DNA of 64,000 nt from Cordilura impudica. Taxonomy: Eukaryota > Arthropoda > Insecta > Diptera > Scathophagidae. Of this stretch, positions 1 to 11,948 are shown piece by piece. The position numbers and the translations under genes were made by a program. Within the stretch, counting starts at the first letter, position 1; the number at the start of each line of letters is the position of its first letter. Below the pieces are notes generated by a model. That model worked only from the letters and a program-made list of their open reading frames with translations, was not told the DNA's origin and made no database searches. The stretch covers positions 1,879,501 to 1,943,500 of the forward strand of contig OY821519.1 in NCBI GenBank assembly GCA_963682025.1, written 5' to 3'.

Positions 1-621
1 GGATTATATATTTCCATTGACTGTGAGTTTTTAGAAATTGCATTTGTATTGCCTATCATGTGGTTAAATTTTTGTAAAATATGAGTTATAACCCTAATGT
101 GCATAGTTGACAAAAATAGTTGAAATCTTTTACATATTTATATATAAATAAACTTGGGTTTGTGATGGCTAAATAAATAGCCATAATAATAAAATATAAT
201 AATTAAATATTATATGAGTCGGAATAATACAATTATAATAAGTTTTTTAGCAACATTTTTAATGATATCATCTTTTATATATATATTGTATATAATCAAC
301 CTTTCGATTTCTGCTGATTAAAAGTACAATTTCCGCTTTTGATACTTCATTTTCTGACAAAATTTTACCTTTTCGAGTTCAATTAGTATATTTCCCAGTG
401 GCATTTTGTTTATCGCTAATGTTTTTAATAAAATTAATTGGAATATATTGTATTAAAACGGTACTTTTTATCGAACAAGGAATTTTTTGTATTTGTGTTA
501 TACAATTTGAACTTTTTATTGTGCAAGGTATTTCGTTGTAAGAGATTTTAATAACGGTATTTTTAATTAATCAAAGTTTTGTTTAATATAAGTTTATTTT
601 TGGAAAGAAAACATATTAATA
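1..621. other. AT-rich non-coding stretch
   Basis: No coding potential, RNA gene or recognisable repeat terminus is visible here. The stretch ends in the TA dinucleotide (620-621) that forms the left target site of the pogo/Tigger element. Confidence 0.5.
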
Positions 622-2688
622 CAGTGAAACTTCGATATAACGAATCTGAAGGGAATCGAAAAATACTTCGTTATAGCTATTGGCTCGTTATACATATGTA
701 TCAGTGAAACCATAGTATAACGAAATTTGAAGAAATACGAAAAAAAATTCGTTATAACTTCAGTTTTTTTTTTATCCAAAATACTATATAATAAAAATTC
801 ACTATTCAAGAGGTTAATAAAAAATTATACATGTTATATTTTTATTTTATTAGATATTTATAAAATATTGTGTTATTTTTGTTTGTTTACGCAAGCTTAG
901 AATGCAATATTTTTTTCGACAGATGTTAAGCTGTCAATATTTTGCAGTGTAGAATCCTGTGCCTCCAAAAATGTTTGCAGTTTTCCGACAATTAGTTTAG
1001 CCTCTCTAGCAGTTACAACATTTTCGATTTTTTCAGCTTCGTTATCTTCCAGCTCACGATTTTATTGTGGTTTCGTTACACTGGTAATAATGTCATCATA
1101 GGTAAGGGACCCGGTAGAAGAAACCATTCTGTTAATTTAAAATGGTTTTTTAGAATAAGCCCTTCTTCGCTGTCTTGGAGCCAAACATTTTCTGTAACCA
1201 AAATATTTCGGAGCTCGACACTTTCCCATGCCTTGTGTGGCATTTTTACTGCTTGTAAAACATTTATAGAGCTTTTGCGCCCCTCTTCAAGATCGTTGAT
1301 TAAAATTTTGACTACCTCTTTGCGATAAACGTGTTAGAAATTTTTAATTATTCCCAGATCTAGAGGTTGTAGTTTCGACGTTGCGTTTGGAGGCAAAAAT
1401 TGTACCTTGATGGATTTAAGTGATATAACATTTTTATGTGCTGTGCAGTTATCCACAAACAATAAAACCTTACGATTGGCTTCAGTCATATCGTTGCCAA
1501 ATTTTTGTAAATAATCAAACCATATATCGCTGGTCATACCAGCTTTTTTATTCGCAGTGTAGTCCACTGGTAAGCTTTGTATGTTTTTAAAACATCTTGG
1601 AGTATTCGATTTTCCGATTATGAGCAATTTTCTCTTCTCAGAGCCTGTACTTTTAACAGTCAGTAAATAAAATAGATAATCTTTCTATACTATGTTTTCT
1701 ACCGTGGCATTTTTCGTATTTAAACGTCATTGTCCGGTCTGGTTCGCATTTAAAAAATAATCCAGTTTCGTCTGCATTATAAATATTGTGCGGCTCATAT
1801 TCTGCCAACAAACTTGGTAACAATGTTTTCCATTCAGAACATACTTGATCACTTACGCTGGCACTTTCTCCACTCACTTTACGAAATCCGATATCACTGG
1901 CGCTTTTTAAAATTATCAAGCCAACCGCTACTAGTTTTAAAATCTTTGTGTCGCAGACGTGCTGCAAACTGTTCAGTTTTGGTTTTTACCACCGGTCCTC
2001 CTAAAGGAATGTTTTGGATTCGACATTGTGTAAACCATTTAGATAAACATTGCTCAACGGGGTCATATTCTGCCAGGCGTATTCTTTTGCATTTTAAAGG
2101 CTTAGTGTTGCAAATAATCTCTCGATTTTTTAAAATTGTAGAAAGCGTATATTAAATTTTTTAGCAATGTCTTGCTTAGATTTGTCACCACGATCAACGG
2201 CATCAATTATAGAAATTTTTCTCGTATAGAAATTGATTTAGGCTTTAATGCACTCATTTTGACAAGAATCAAAAACAAACTGACTATGTTTGTGACGCAT
2301 TACTTATGCGCTTTCAAACACATTTAGATTTCGTTGTTTTGATAACGGGACTTTACCGTTTTGCTTACCAATTAAATTTGATTTATTCTGACTTCGTTAT
2401 ATAGAGGCTATAGAATCAACACTTCGTTATATAGAGGCTTTTGATAGTCCCGTTATCAACGACTTACAAAAATGTTATATTTCTCAAGTATGATTTCGTT
2501 GTATAGAGGCTTTTGAAAAATAGATCGCTATATAGAGGCTTTATAGCTCAGAATTTCTTCGTTATAGCTATAGAGCATTTTTGTATGAAAAACTATGCAA
2601 TAAAGAGGTTTTTTCAAGGGACCCAGCAACAAAATCGTTATATTGAGTTTTTCGTTATAACGAAGTGCGTTATATCGAAGTGTCACTG
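622..2688 (-). mobile_element. pogo/Tigger-type DNA transposon, degraded
   Basis: A 2.07-kb element bounded by inverted termini: CAGTGAAACTTCGATATAAC reads inward from 622, and its near reverse complement ends at 2688 (GTTATATCGAAGTGTCACTG). Both ends are flanked by TA (620-621 and 2689-2690), the target duplication of the Tc1/mariner/pogo superfamily. Subterminal copies of the same terminus occur near 702-735. Many short CTTCGTTATATAGAGGC-type repeats lie at 2390-2560, as expected for transposase-binding arrays. The internal gene is on the minus strand and is broken. Confidence 0.88.
897..2257 (-). pseudogene. Tigger/jerky-like DDE transposase, frameshifted
   Basis: This is a relic of a pogo/Tigger transposase, the enzyme that cuts and joins the element ends. 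Read from 2257 downward, it starts with a basic MSALKPKS leader and a CENP-B/psq-type helix-turn-helix (DAVDRGDKSKQDIAKKFN). The catalytic core then shows the landmarks NADETGLFF (first D), LLFVDNCTAHKN (second D) and LPPNATSKLQPLDLGIIKNF (third acidic position region). A C-terminal tail ends at a stop near 897. The pieces lie in different frames, with a shift close to the start, a break near 1630-1650 and a stop after the IIKNF motif, so no full protein can be made. About 450 codons overall, a usual Tigger length. Family assignment rests on motifs seen; inactivity is directly visible. Confidence 0.85.
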
Positions 2689-3800
2689 TATAAATTCCAG
2701 AAAGATATAACAATTATTGCATGCATAGTTCAAATTTTATTGAACACTGATTCACAGATTACCAAATGTGCTATCATTTATGAACGCACGGTATTTATAT
2801 ATAAAAAAAAATATATATGTTAAATATATGTTAACGTATCTTTGAAATGAGACACTGGTTGCTGTCAATACTTGTATTACCTTAATTCTTAATAAATCTC
2901 ACAGATGTCACTACAATCGCTTAATTATATTTATGTAAGCCAAGATATAAACCTTGGTTATGGTTTAAATTTATTGTTGTACGCATTGTTGCCATTCTAA
3001 TATATTTAACTGTTGCAAAAAATTCTAAAAATACCATATTGAATTTAATTATTTTAAATGTTTTTTGTACAAATTTATTTGTTTGTTTCACAAATTTCTT
3101 TTTAGTTTTACTTATAAATTCTTATACAATGTATGAATGTATATGTATGTATTCACGCCATTGATTTATGTAGATTTTTCAAATATATTCTTATTTTATT
3201 TATGTATTATTCAATGGATAGGTTTGTCAAAAATATTATAATGATATCTGGGCTGGATTCGTGGCAATATTTTCCAGTAAATGATAAGTACTGGCCAAGG
3301 CCCATTTAAGCAGTCGTTATACGGTCGAGAGGTCGAGAGGATGGTTGCAGAAATTTGCAAGGTATCCAATTTGCAATTTGCAAGATATTAAAAATGTTTT
3401 GAGTTTATAGATTTGAAATGTTTTGAAATTCAATTGTCAATACCATTCGAAGAATTGTTTCGAAAGAAAATGAAGGAGAACGATTAATTAAACGATTAAA
3501 AAAAATCAATAATTTATTGATCTTCTTATTTTGTGAAACATTGAAAAACAGTGTTAATAGTCTTATTTTTCAATCACTTGGATTTACATTTTTCATACAA
3601 AGAGGATTTATTATATTATTTACTCATTTTCTTGTATTCCAATAACGTTTTTTGTTTGAAGATTTTAGAACACTTTTCTGATTTTGCGTGATTTAATATA
3701 AATATGTTTAATATTTAACAATATATTTAATTATTTAATAATTTATCACTTCTTATTACATAAAAGTTGACTTTTTAATTATATCACTTTTATTTATGTA
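2689..3800. other. AT-rich intergenic stretch
   Basis: Low-complexity AT-rich DNA with no supportable gene. A short direct repeat (GGTCGAGA twice) lies near 3322-3340. Nothing else is recognised. Confidence 0.4.
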
Positions 3801-3961
3801 GTAGGAGCTGACCCGGCAAACTCTGTTCCGTCATAGAGGCAATAAATAAGCAGATTTTGGATTTTATTAAGTTCAATTTTTTATTAGGAAATCAAATAAA
3901 AAAACTAAGAATTTTAATGATTCTTTATTGTTCATGTATTTTGGTGCAAAGGTTGCACTCT

Positions 3962-4195
3962 TCAGTTAAGTACCTTGTGATATACGACATTTTTTTTTCT
4001 ATTAGCAAGCGCAAGAACAAATAATGAGGATGGTCCTCCGACCCGTGAACATGCCACATATAATTGACCATGGGAAAAACATGGATATTCCAGATTCAAA
4101 CCACAAACTTTCAAAAATTGGCCTTGTGATTTGTTAATGGTAATGGCGAATGCAAGACGAATCGGAAATTGTAGTCTTTTAAACTCAAACGGCAT
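3962..4195 (-). pseudogene. Helitron Pif1-like helicase, C-terminal remnant
   Basis: A 77-residue open frame with the conserved end of Helitron helicases: LPF/MPFEFKRLQFPIRLAFA, then INKSQGQ (helicase motif V), then CFSHGQLYVACSRVG (motif VI with its arginine finger). The Walker A and B motifs are absent, so it cannot be an ATPase. It overlaps the upstream N-terminal remnant by the TAATG junction and ends about 160 bases before the 3' terminus of the element. Confidence 0.85.
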
Positions 4196-4359
4196 TATAT
4201 TTGTCCTTGTGATTGATAAGCATGAAGTAGAGCTATAGTACCGCGACGCTCTTCATGGGCAATTTCTTGTTGTTCTTCAGTCCTTTCATTCGCAATGTTT
4301 CGTATCCTTCTTGCATTACGGCTTTGTCGGTAAAGATTCGATCGTCTTGGTCGCGGCAT
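4195..4359 (-). pseudogene. Helitron protein, N-terminal remnant
   Basis: Reading down from 4359, the frame starts MPRPRRSNLYRQSRNARR and continues through a Glu/Gln-rich stretch for 54 codons. This is the arginine-rich start I recognise from insect Helitron Rep-helicase proteins. It stops at TAA in a TAATG overlap, and the ATG opens the C-terminal remnant. Everything between (zinc finger, Rep HUH nuclease, most of the helicase) is missing, so the two exon-like pieces meet at a deletion junction. Seen directly: both frames. Inference: deletion from an autonomous parent. Confidence 0.7.
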
Positions 4360-4868
4360 TGTTAAATCATTGCGTTTTGTTATTCCACGTCAGATGCGAA
4401 AATCATAAAAAATAAAAATAAACATTGTTGCCACATAAACTTAACTAAACTTAAAACTGAAATTACTTAAAATAATTAATTTTTACACGTTCACTATTTC
4501 CGTCATTACGTTCACTTATTTCCAACACCACGGCTTAATTTTAAAAGGAAAATCTTAAAAATTAAAATTAGCCATTGTTGCCACAAAAACTAAAGACGTC
4601 TCCTGGTTCTAAGCTACCTCCCCACCAATTTTCAGCCAAATCGGTTCAGCCGTTCTTAAGTTATAAATAGTGTAACTAACACGACTTTCTTTTATATATG
4701 TATGTATATAGATTCAAAAACGTACTTGATTAAACTTAATACGTCATGGTATGCTATGCTAGTTCCTGAGTTGTTGTTGTTGTATAGGACGTCACTCCAT
4801 AATTTTTCTGTTTTACTTTATTTGAAGTCTTTTTCATTGGGGCTGGGGAGCCAATAGGGAATATTTTT

Positions 4869-5607
4869 ATTCCCTATGGGGTCAGGGTTTAATGACTTTG
4901 TGCTGATGTTTGTAAGTACCAACAATTTTTGACCTATTGTACCGATCGACTCAGAATCCTTTCTGAATCACTTTCAGAATCACTTTCTGAGTCGATTTAG
5001 CGATGTCCGCCCGTCCGTCCGACTGTGTGTCCATATAAACCTTGTAATCAAACTACAGGTCGCAAATATGAATATATTTTGATGAAATTTAGTATATATG
5101 TAACCTTCTCTCGAAATTGGTGAAATTGGTGAAAATTGATTCATGATCAGACCTAGGCCCCATACAAGTGACCCCTATGAGATCGGCTTAAAGTCCCATA
5201 AATATTAAAATTATCATATAGATCTAGGTCAAATTGGGTTTGTGGATGTTTATTACCTCCTCCACTAATCAGTAAATAAACCCTATAGGTCAATTCTTAG
5301 TCATAGCCTCCATATGAAGCTGATTCCCGAACTTCGCACAGATTTTTCTCAAAATTGGTGTGTGTATATTTTTGCAAAAAACAAGTGACCCTACCAATAT
5401 GGTCAGGATCGGTCTTCTTTTCGACCTAGTCTCCATATAAATATAGCATCCAATATTAACTTATTCATATCCGAAGGCAAAAAAGTTAATAACAATGCCA
5501 CTCAAAATTGGTTTACGGTTATTTTCTATATCCAGTTAGTTGGACCTAGGAGATAGGGTCTCTAAACGCATGGTATAGGATATCACATAGGCGGTCTAAA
5601 CCATGAA
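4869..5607 (-). repeat. Family A dispersed repeat, copy A1
   Basis: First of several copies of a roughly 0.75-0.8 kb family. Landmarks on the + strand in order: a terminal hairpin TATACCC...GGGTATA (decayed here to TTCCCTATGGGGTCAGGG), AATGACTTTGTGCTG, a CCGTCCGTCCG run followed by CTGTGTGTCCAT, CTTGTAATCAAACTACAGGTC, GTCAGGATCGGTC, and finally AACGCATGGTATAGG with a GTCGGTCTAGACCGAC palindrome. I orient the family by its AACAAGTAAGA end, which places this copy on the minus strand. No coding capacity is evident. Class is unresolved; I recognise similar sequences from calyptrate fly genomes. Confidence 0.8.
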
Positions 5608-6372
5608 TTTTTAAAAGCAAATTTAAAAATTTTTTATTTTTTATTTTAATTTGATATTTAAAAATATATATTTGTTTTCTATTTTAAAATCTTAAAATCT
5701 TAAAATCACTCAATTACCTCTATTCGAGAATATGTGTACTATCTCAATGCCGCGTCAAAATTATGATTCATTCCAGACACGCCAATTGACTTTTCGAATT
5801 ATGCTGTAAATTTTTTTGTCAGTTGTTTTGTATTTAACTGTTTTTAAACCTAAAGAAATATAACTAAAAATAATGAAAAATAATTATTTATTTATAAGAA
5901 AACCACTCAGAAGAATAATCAATTGAATAATAATACTTTTATTTTTTTTTTTATTAAAACAATGTATGTATTACGGAGACAGTTTGAAAACATTAAATAT
6001 ATATGAAGAGAACTGTTTTGTTTAAAATGTACAAAATTTGTTTAAAATATAGTAGAGTTAGCAAACTAAAGTTGGAAACACAAATGGTTAAATAAAATCC
6101 ATTTTTAATTATATAATTTTCTTTTACATAGTTTTTAGTTAATATTTATTCTTTTTCGTTTAGCGCTTCTTTTTTCTGAATATGGTCACACTATCAGCTA
6201 CAACATGTAAACAAAAATGACATAAAATTCATTTATTAATGAAAATTTATGTAATTTTTTTCAGAATTAAAAAATTTAACGCTGCCGTACAAAAATAAAG
6301 GCTTTTACCATCGTGAACATGGTAATAACTCGTACAAAATTAAAAATTCTTTTATTCATATTATTCCATATT
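5608..6372. other. AT-rich stretch between family A copies
   Basis: No gene or recognisable terminus is seen. Homopolymer T runs and short A/T blocks dominate. Confidence 0.4.
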
Positions 6373-7169
6373 TATACCCTATACCACTATGTGGTTTGGG
6401 TATAATGACTTTGTGCTGCTGTTTGTAACAACCAAAAATATTTGACCTACACCCACCTTTAATTATACCGATCGAATCAGAATCACTATCTGATTCGATT
6501 TAACGATATCCGTCCGTCCGTCCGTCTGTGTGTCCATGTAAAGCTTGTAATCAAACTGGAGGTCGCAAATATGAATATATTTTGACGAAATTTGGTATTT
6601 GATCTTTTATCGGCCATGGGATGAACGCTATTGAAATTGGTGAGAATCGGTCCATGTTCAGGCCTAGCCCCCATACAAATTACCCCTATGAAATCAACAT
6701 ATATTGCCATAAGATCCAAATTATCATACAAATCTTAGTCAAATTGGGTTTGTATGTATATATTACATCCATTAATCAGTAGTCCAAAAATTATCCCTAT
6801 GGGACAACTTTTAGTCATAGGCCCCATATAGAGCTGCTTCCCGATCTTCACTTTAATCTATCAAAAAACAAAAATATTGCACTGATTCTTCTCAAATTTT
6901 GTTAGTATATATTTTTGCAAAATACAAGAGACTTTACCAAACATGGTCAGGATCGGTCCAATTTTGGGCCTAGTCCCCATATAGATATAGCATCCGATAT
7001 GAACTTTTTCATATCTGCAGCCGAAAAAATTAATAAAAATCCCACTCAAATTTGGTTTATGATTATTTTCTATATCCAGTTAGTTGGGCCTGAGAGATAG
7101 GGTCTCTAAACGCATGGTATAGGGTATCGTATAGTCGGTCTAGACCGACTATAATTTTCTTATTTGTTT
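6373..7169 (-). repeat. Family A dispersed repeat, copy A2 (near full length)
   Basis: The best preserved copy of family A in the window. The terminal hairpin TATACCCTATACCACTATGTGG is intact at 6373. The CCGTCCGTCCGTCTGTGTG block is at about 6511. The closing segment GCATGGTATAGGGTATCG, then GTCGGTCTAGACCGAC and TATAATTTTCTTATTTGTTT, ends near 7169. Small open frames inside are accidental and recur only because the copies are similar. Confidence 0.85.
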
Positions 7170-8529
7170 TTTATATAAATTAGAAACAATTTAAAATGAC
7201 GTTACAGCTGTGCGAAATTCGTCGTTCGTCCCAGTTGTATTTCCACCTTAATGAATATTTCACTACAAATCATATTTTAATAATGAAAAAATTATTTTAT
7301 TCAAAAATTATAAATTGTTGCCATCTATCACACATTTAAACAGAGAGGAAGCGGATAATAAAAATGTTTTCTGTCTCCCAGTGGTGTTGGGGTGGTTTCT
7401 ATATCCTATACCACTGGGAGCAAAGTTCTATCATAAAGTTACTGGTTCGGCAGTGACGGTTGATACTTCGCCCATGCCTATAACCTACTTCCAAGTAGTG
7501 CTCGCGGGCAACGCTGTACAAATCCAGTTAATTCTGGTGATTATTCCTAGCGGTTAAGGTTAATGTCAGGTCCACCAAGTAATATTCTATTTGGGGAATA
7601 ACCTGGTAGCGGCTAGTATTTGGCCAGACTGGCAACGAAGCCTTACCTGAGGCTATAAATAAGTGAGCTATGAGCCCAAGGTTACCTCACAGCCAAAGTC
7701 AAAGGCAGCACAAGCAAAAACATAAAACTGGAGGTGTCAAAACCTACCAGATGAAATGGTTGTCACATCCCATAATTGTGTTGGTGTTCCAAGGTGCAAA
7801 TTATGGTAAAGATGTTACATGAGCGAAAAGGAGGCCGGGTGTGGGTTCGTCAGTGATCCTGACAAGAGGAATTTGAGCGAGAGTGTGGGTCGAAGATGAG
7901 TCAAAGGCGTTTGAGGCAGGCCAGTTTGAGTCGGAGACCAGTTGAAAAGCGAAGTACGGAACGTTGAGTAAGTTCGGAGCGTAGTAGATGGATGAAGGCA
8001 TGAGTCGAAAAAATTCGAAGCTGTGAATGGGTGAGCTAGTACCAGTCCTGGCAAAGATGACCATTACGGTAGAATTAGTAACAAGAGTGTCGGATAGAAG
8101 ACGAGTCCAACGGCGCTTGAGTCATTTGACAATACAGCGTTCACGGATGAGACGCATATCGGTCGAAATGTTGGTACGGAAAGTTGTACATATCAGGGCC
8201 ACCTGATAATAACAGCTGGTAAGAACGAACATAGTATGCAAATGTGCGGTTATTGAAGGTATGTGTTTTTGCAAGTGCTGCTGATGACCGACGCGGGAAG
8301 AACACAGTTCGATGTGGAGTTGCATTCAACCGGGTTCTACAACCCATAGAGTAGACGGCTTTTAGATCGGGCCAACCCAATTGCAAAGGGAGGAGAGTGT
8401 ACCAAATCATCTATCCTAGCTTGCTATCCATCTAACGAAGGGGCGCCGGTGGACGCATTGTATCTCACCTAATGCTAAAAACACCGTGTGGTTAAGTCGA
8501 CAAGACAGGCGTAAAACCCATACGACTTA
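7170..8529. other. GC-richer block of unknown origin
   Basis: From about 7315 to 8510 the base composition shifts sharply toward GC compared with both flanking family A copies, and A/T homopolymers disappear. It contains a TATAAATA box (7654-7661) and a diverged internal duplication (7865-7970 resembles 8085-8190, with shared GAGTGT, GATGAGTCAAAGGCG/GACGAGTCCAACGGCG and GTACGGAA...GTTG). No long reading frame or known domain is present. It may be the LTR or 5' untranslated part of a retroelement. That is inference only. Confidence 0.45.
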
Positions 8530-8705
8530 TCCTATAACACTTTGTGGTCGGGGTATAATGAATTTGTGCTCACGTTTGTAACTACCAAAAAGTAATGGAC
8601 TTAGACCCATCTTATATTATACCAACTGACTCACCAATTGACAACTTAGCGATGTCCGTCCGTCTTTCCGTCTGCCTGTTGCCCATGTAAACCTTGTAAT
8701 CAAAC
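8530..8705 (-). repeat. Family A copy A3, one half
   Basis: Carries the hairpin end (TATCCTATAACACTTTGTGG), AATGAATTTGTGCTCACG, the GTCCGTCCGTC block and CTTGTAATCAAACTG. It then breaks off where a Tc1-like element begins. The other half resumes at about 9621. Confidence 0.75.
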
Positions 8706-9620
8706 TGCTCCTATTTTTTAATCGATTTTATCGCTGTTTTAATAATTTGTTCTTAAAAAAAATGTTTCAACCATTTCGTTGGAAATCGATTCCTAAATGT
8801 CCTAAACTCGGATCCATAGCTCGTTCACGCCATTTGAAGGCTCCGCGTACTTCGATAGTTTTGCCTTTAAATAACTCCAAAAATGTTCGAAAATCGAAAA
8901 TCCTTAGCTTTATCAATTCTTTACAAGTTTAGCCGTATGCTTCGGATCATTATCTTGCTGAAATACAACGTTTTCAGGAGAAAGACCCGGTTTTTCAATG
9001 GCAATTGGTATACTATTTTGTAATATTTCTAGGTATTGTTCCTTTTTCAATTTTAACTTAGGGACCTACTCCAATTTTGGTAAAACAACCCCAAACCATT
9101 ATCGAACCATCATCGAGTTTCTTGTTTGGGATTATGGTATTGAGATCCTTAGTCCAGTAACATGAGTGGCCATCCGACTTTAATTTTGGTCATATAACCT
9201 TAAAAAAAGTAAAAATATTTGTATTAAAATTTAAAAAGTTACCTCAATATTTGCATTTATCTAGCTCCAATCGTGTTCTGTCCAAATATTATAAATGTGT
9301 TTTATATGTATGTTCTTTTTGGACAAAAATGTTTTTTCTATTTTCAGCAGCCTTGAGATCCAATCTTTTTAAGCTTCGACGAGCCGTCCACTGACTGGCA
9401 TCAATTTTTAATGTTTTTTGGGCTTCAGCTGGGGTGACGCAATTGCCACATGTTACTAATTTTGCAAGAGGGCAACTAGTACGGCCATCTATAATTCTTG
9501 GACGTCCAAGACAGGGAGTTGTATTATTTATTCCATGCTTCTACTTTATTCTTTGCACGGTAATATGACTTATTTTAAATTTTTCAGCTATTTTATATAA
9601 GTAAGTTTATACGTTTTTAC
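8706..9620 (-). mobile_element. Tc1-like transposon relic inserted in family A
   Basis: The segment between the two halves of family A copy A3 holds a decayed Tc1-family transposase on the minus strand (next entry). Clear terminal inverted repeats were not found, so the boundaries are set by the loss and return of family A similarity. Confidence 0.6.
8740..9600 (-). pseudogene. Tc1-like transposase, multiply broken
   Basis: Read from 9600 downward there is a helix-turn-helix tail with CLGRPRIIDGRTSCPLAK, then TPAEAQKTLKIDASQWTARR and LKAAENRKNIFVQKEHT. After an eroded gap come KLDDGSMMVWGCFTKIGVGP and the second catalytic Asp motif LSPENVVFQQDNDPKHTAK. These match the order of a Tc1 transposase (paired HTH, then DD34E core). 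The first catalytic Asp region is eroded, the final Glu region is poor, and stops and frameshifts separate every block. Confidence 0.75.
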
Positions 9621-9843
9621 GAAAACTGAGGAAATTTAATTAATATGGTCATGATCGGCCAATTTTTTGCTCTGGCCGACATATAAAATAGCATTCGGTA
9701 TGAAGATTTCACATCTGTGAAACATAAATTCATAACAATGCCATCCAAATTTGTTTTATGTCCAATAAAGAGCCTTTCATTTAACTCATGGTATAGTGAA
9801 TCGTACAGAAGGTCTAGACTGACCATAATTATCTTACTTGTTT
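9621..9843 (-). repeat. Family A copy A3, other half
   Basis: Resumes with ATATGGTCATGATCGGCCAA, GACATATAAAATAGCATTCG and ATCCAAATTTGTTTTATG. It ends with a diverged CATGGTATAGTGAATCGTAC, then GGTCTAGACTGACC and TTATCTTACTTGTTTC. It is in the same orientation as 8530-8705, so both are one copy split by the Tc1 relic. Confidence 0.75.
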
Positions 9844-11664
9844 CTTTTGTTTTTAATGCCCACGGATTATAAATCATGTTTTTCTGGCATTAGTTTCTTC
9901 TTTCCAAATTTCGTTATGATTTTCCACTAAGGCCTGTGATTTTGGCTTTTAAATTTAAAAAAAAAAACTTCGAATAGCGATAATATTCATTAATTTGACT
10001 AACAGATTTGAATTTCTCATGAGTTTCTTTTTGGAAATACATTTAAGTACATGATTTCTGATATGAGTAAAAATTTACAACTGTAAAATACCAACAAAAT
10101 TTTAAATAATATAATTTTATTAATATTAATATTAATCATACGATAATAGTAATTTTTTTAAAGTTAAATTTGTTAACATAAATGGTCAAACAGGTGCAAA
10201 TATTTAAGCATATCAGAAATAATAGATAATACTTATATATAGTATTATATCTATTATCATTTATACAAAAAAAATTATGTGGAATCGCGAATATTATCGC
10301 TATAAAAATCCTTTCAATCCAGATGCAGAAAAAAATTTTAGTTTGTAATATTATTAATTTATTTATTTTAATTTTGCTATAAAATTGTGAACTCTATTCC
10401 AATATCGCCATTGAGTCATGGTTGTATGTTCTAAAATCAAATGTAGTTGCAACTAAACAGAATGAAAATATTGGGTCGTAGGCAGTCCAGCCTGGCAAAT
10501 AATGGGTTATCAGTTTTTAAATGTAAAAGATAAACCATTTTTGTTAAAACTTAACGAATTGTTTTTTTATTGCAACTGATTATTCTTTTAAATGTAATTT
10601 TGTCCTATGCTCGTACTTACTTACATTCATAGAAACAGATTTTTTCTACCTCTAATACATACGTACTTTTTATATTTGTAGATACGTATGTATGTACATA
10701 CAAACAATAGTTATTTTATTATACATTCACAATTTATACTCAGGCATATATATGCACATATAAGTTTTATATGAATGTAGTATGTGTGTGTGTGGTATAT
10801 GACATCAGTGTAACTAAATTACGAAATTTTATTTTGATTGAAGTTATGAAAAGGATGTCGGACAAAATCTACTACGTCATTAGGTAGATAATATTAAAAT
10901 AACTATAAAATTTTGTCGTACATTCCACGATTTGTAAGGTTTTAGATTTGTATTTGATTTTAGATTTAACATAAATAATCGTGCCAAAACAAATTATAAA
11001 ATTGATGCCCAATAAAACAAAAGAAAAACTTTACATACCTTCCAATTGCATGTAATATATTCAATAATATTTTATTAGTTCAATAGAATCCCATATACCG
11101 GGTAATATGTTCGATATTCTTAATTTATTTGAAGTATTGCATACAATTTGATGTAACTAAACAGTTATGTAAGCGTAGTTACGTGGGTAAAATTTGTTTT
11201 CAATCAAAAACGTTATCACAAGCGAATTTGCTCTCTATGGAGCAAACAAATTACTCGCATTCCAAATTAACCCGGTAGAGAATAGTTTAAATACGGGGGT
11301 ACCCGTGTTCCCGGTTTAAAAACTCAGAAAAATTAAATATGTATACATATATTTTTTTTTAATTCAAAGTTTTGTTTTAAATTGCACAAAAAATTATAAA
11401 TGAAAAAATAATATAAAAAAAATATTTAAAAATATATGTAAGAGATTAATTTAAAAATCAAAATGTTTTAAAATTGCTTGCTTATATCTTCATGGGTGGC
11501 GTATAATTAACCTTAGATTTCCTGAATTTTTTTTCTTTCTTTATTATTTCGAAAACAGTATATAAGAAATACATACATATGTAAATAAAAACTCACAAAG
11601 GTGTGTCAGCATTCTAACAATTATATTTAGAAGTAGTTTACCTACTTTTTCGAAGGTATTAGAA
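9844..11664. other. AT-rich intergenic stretch
   Basis: No gene seen. Notable only are a GT run near 10784-10797, a TACGTATGTATGTAC cluster near 10682-10697 and a palindromic CGGGGGTACCCG near 11297. None could be tied to a known element. Confidence 0.4.
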
Positions 11665-11711
11665 AACAAGTAAGAGTGCTAAATTCGGCTGGGTCGAATC
11701 TTTGATACCCT

Positions 11712-11948
11712 CCACCTTTTTCATTTTTTTTTTTCATTTTCCATTTTTCACTTTTCATCTTTCGTTTTTCATTTCTAGTTTTTCATTTTTCATTTTCCAT
11801 TTTCCACTTTTCAGTTTTTATTTTTCATTTTCCATTTTCGATTTTTCATTTTTCAATTTTCATTTTTCATTTTTATATTTTTCATTTTTCATTTTTCATT
11901 TTTCATTCTTCATTTTTCATTTTCATTTTTCATTTTTCATTTTTCATT
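11712..11948 (+). repeat. TTTTTCATTTTCCA-like tandem array 1
   Basis: Degenerate head-to-tail repeat of about 7-16 bases built on TTTTTCATT and TTTTCCATT. It opens a Phe/His-rich reading frame only because the period lacks stops. Confidence 0.85.

Larger units (their letters stand above)
3801..4712 (-). mobile_element. Internally deleted Helitron
   Basis: A rolling-circle element on the minus strand. Its 5' end begins TC at 4712-4711 and is preceded by A, as Helitrons require. The first 100 bases (AAAGAAAGTCGTGTTAGTTA, then a segment including AACGGCTGAACCGATTTG) match the leader I associate with insect Helitrons. The 3' end carries TTTGCCGGGTCAGCTCCTAC followed by T, so the expected CTRR tetranucleotide is CTAC here. 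Only the two ends of the Rep-helicase gene remain, so it is non-autonomous (912 bp). Confidence 0.8.

Noticed and set aside
6861..7100. Recurring 60-codon frames in family A copies
   Set aside because: They appear on both strands at the same place in each copy because the copies are similar. Start and stop positions are not kept and no known motif is present.
7315..7557. 80-codon frame in the GC-rich block
   Set aside because: No domain or conserved motif; overlapping frames of similar size occur on the other strand.
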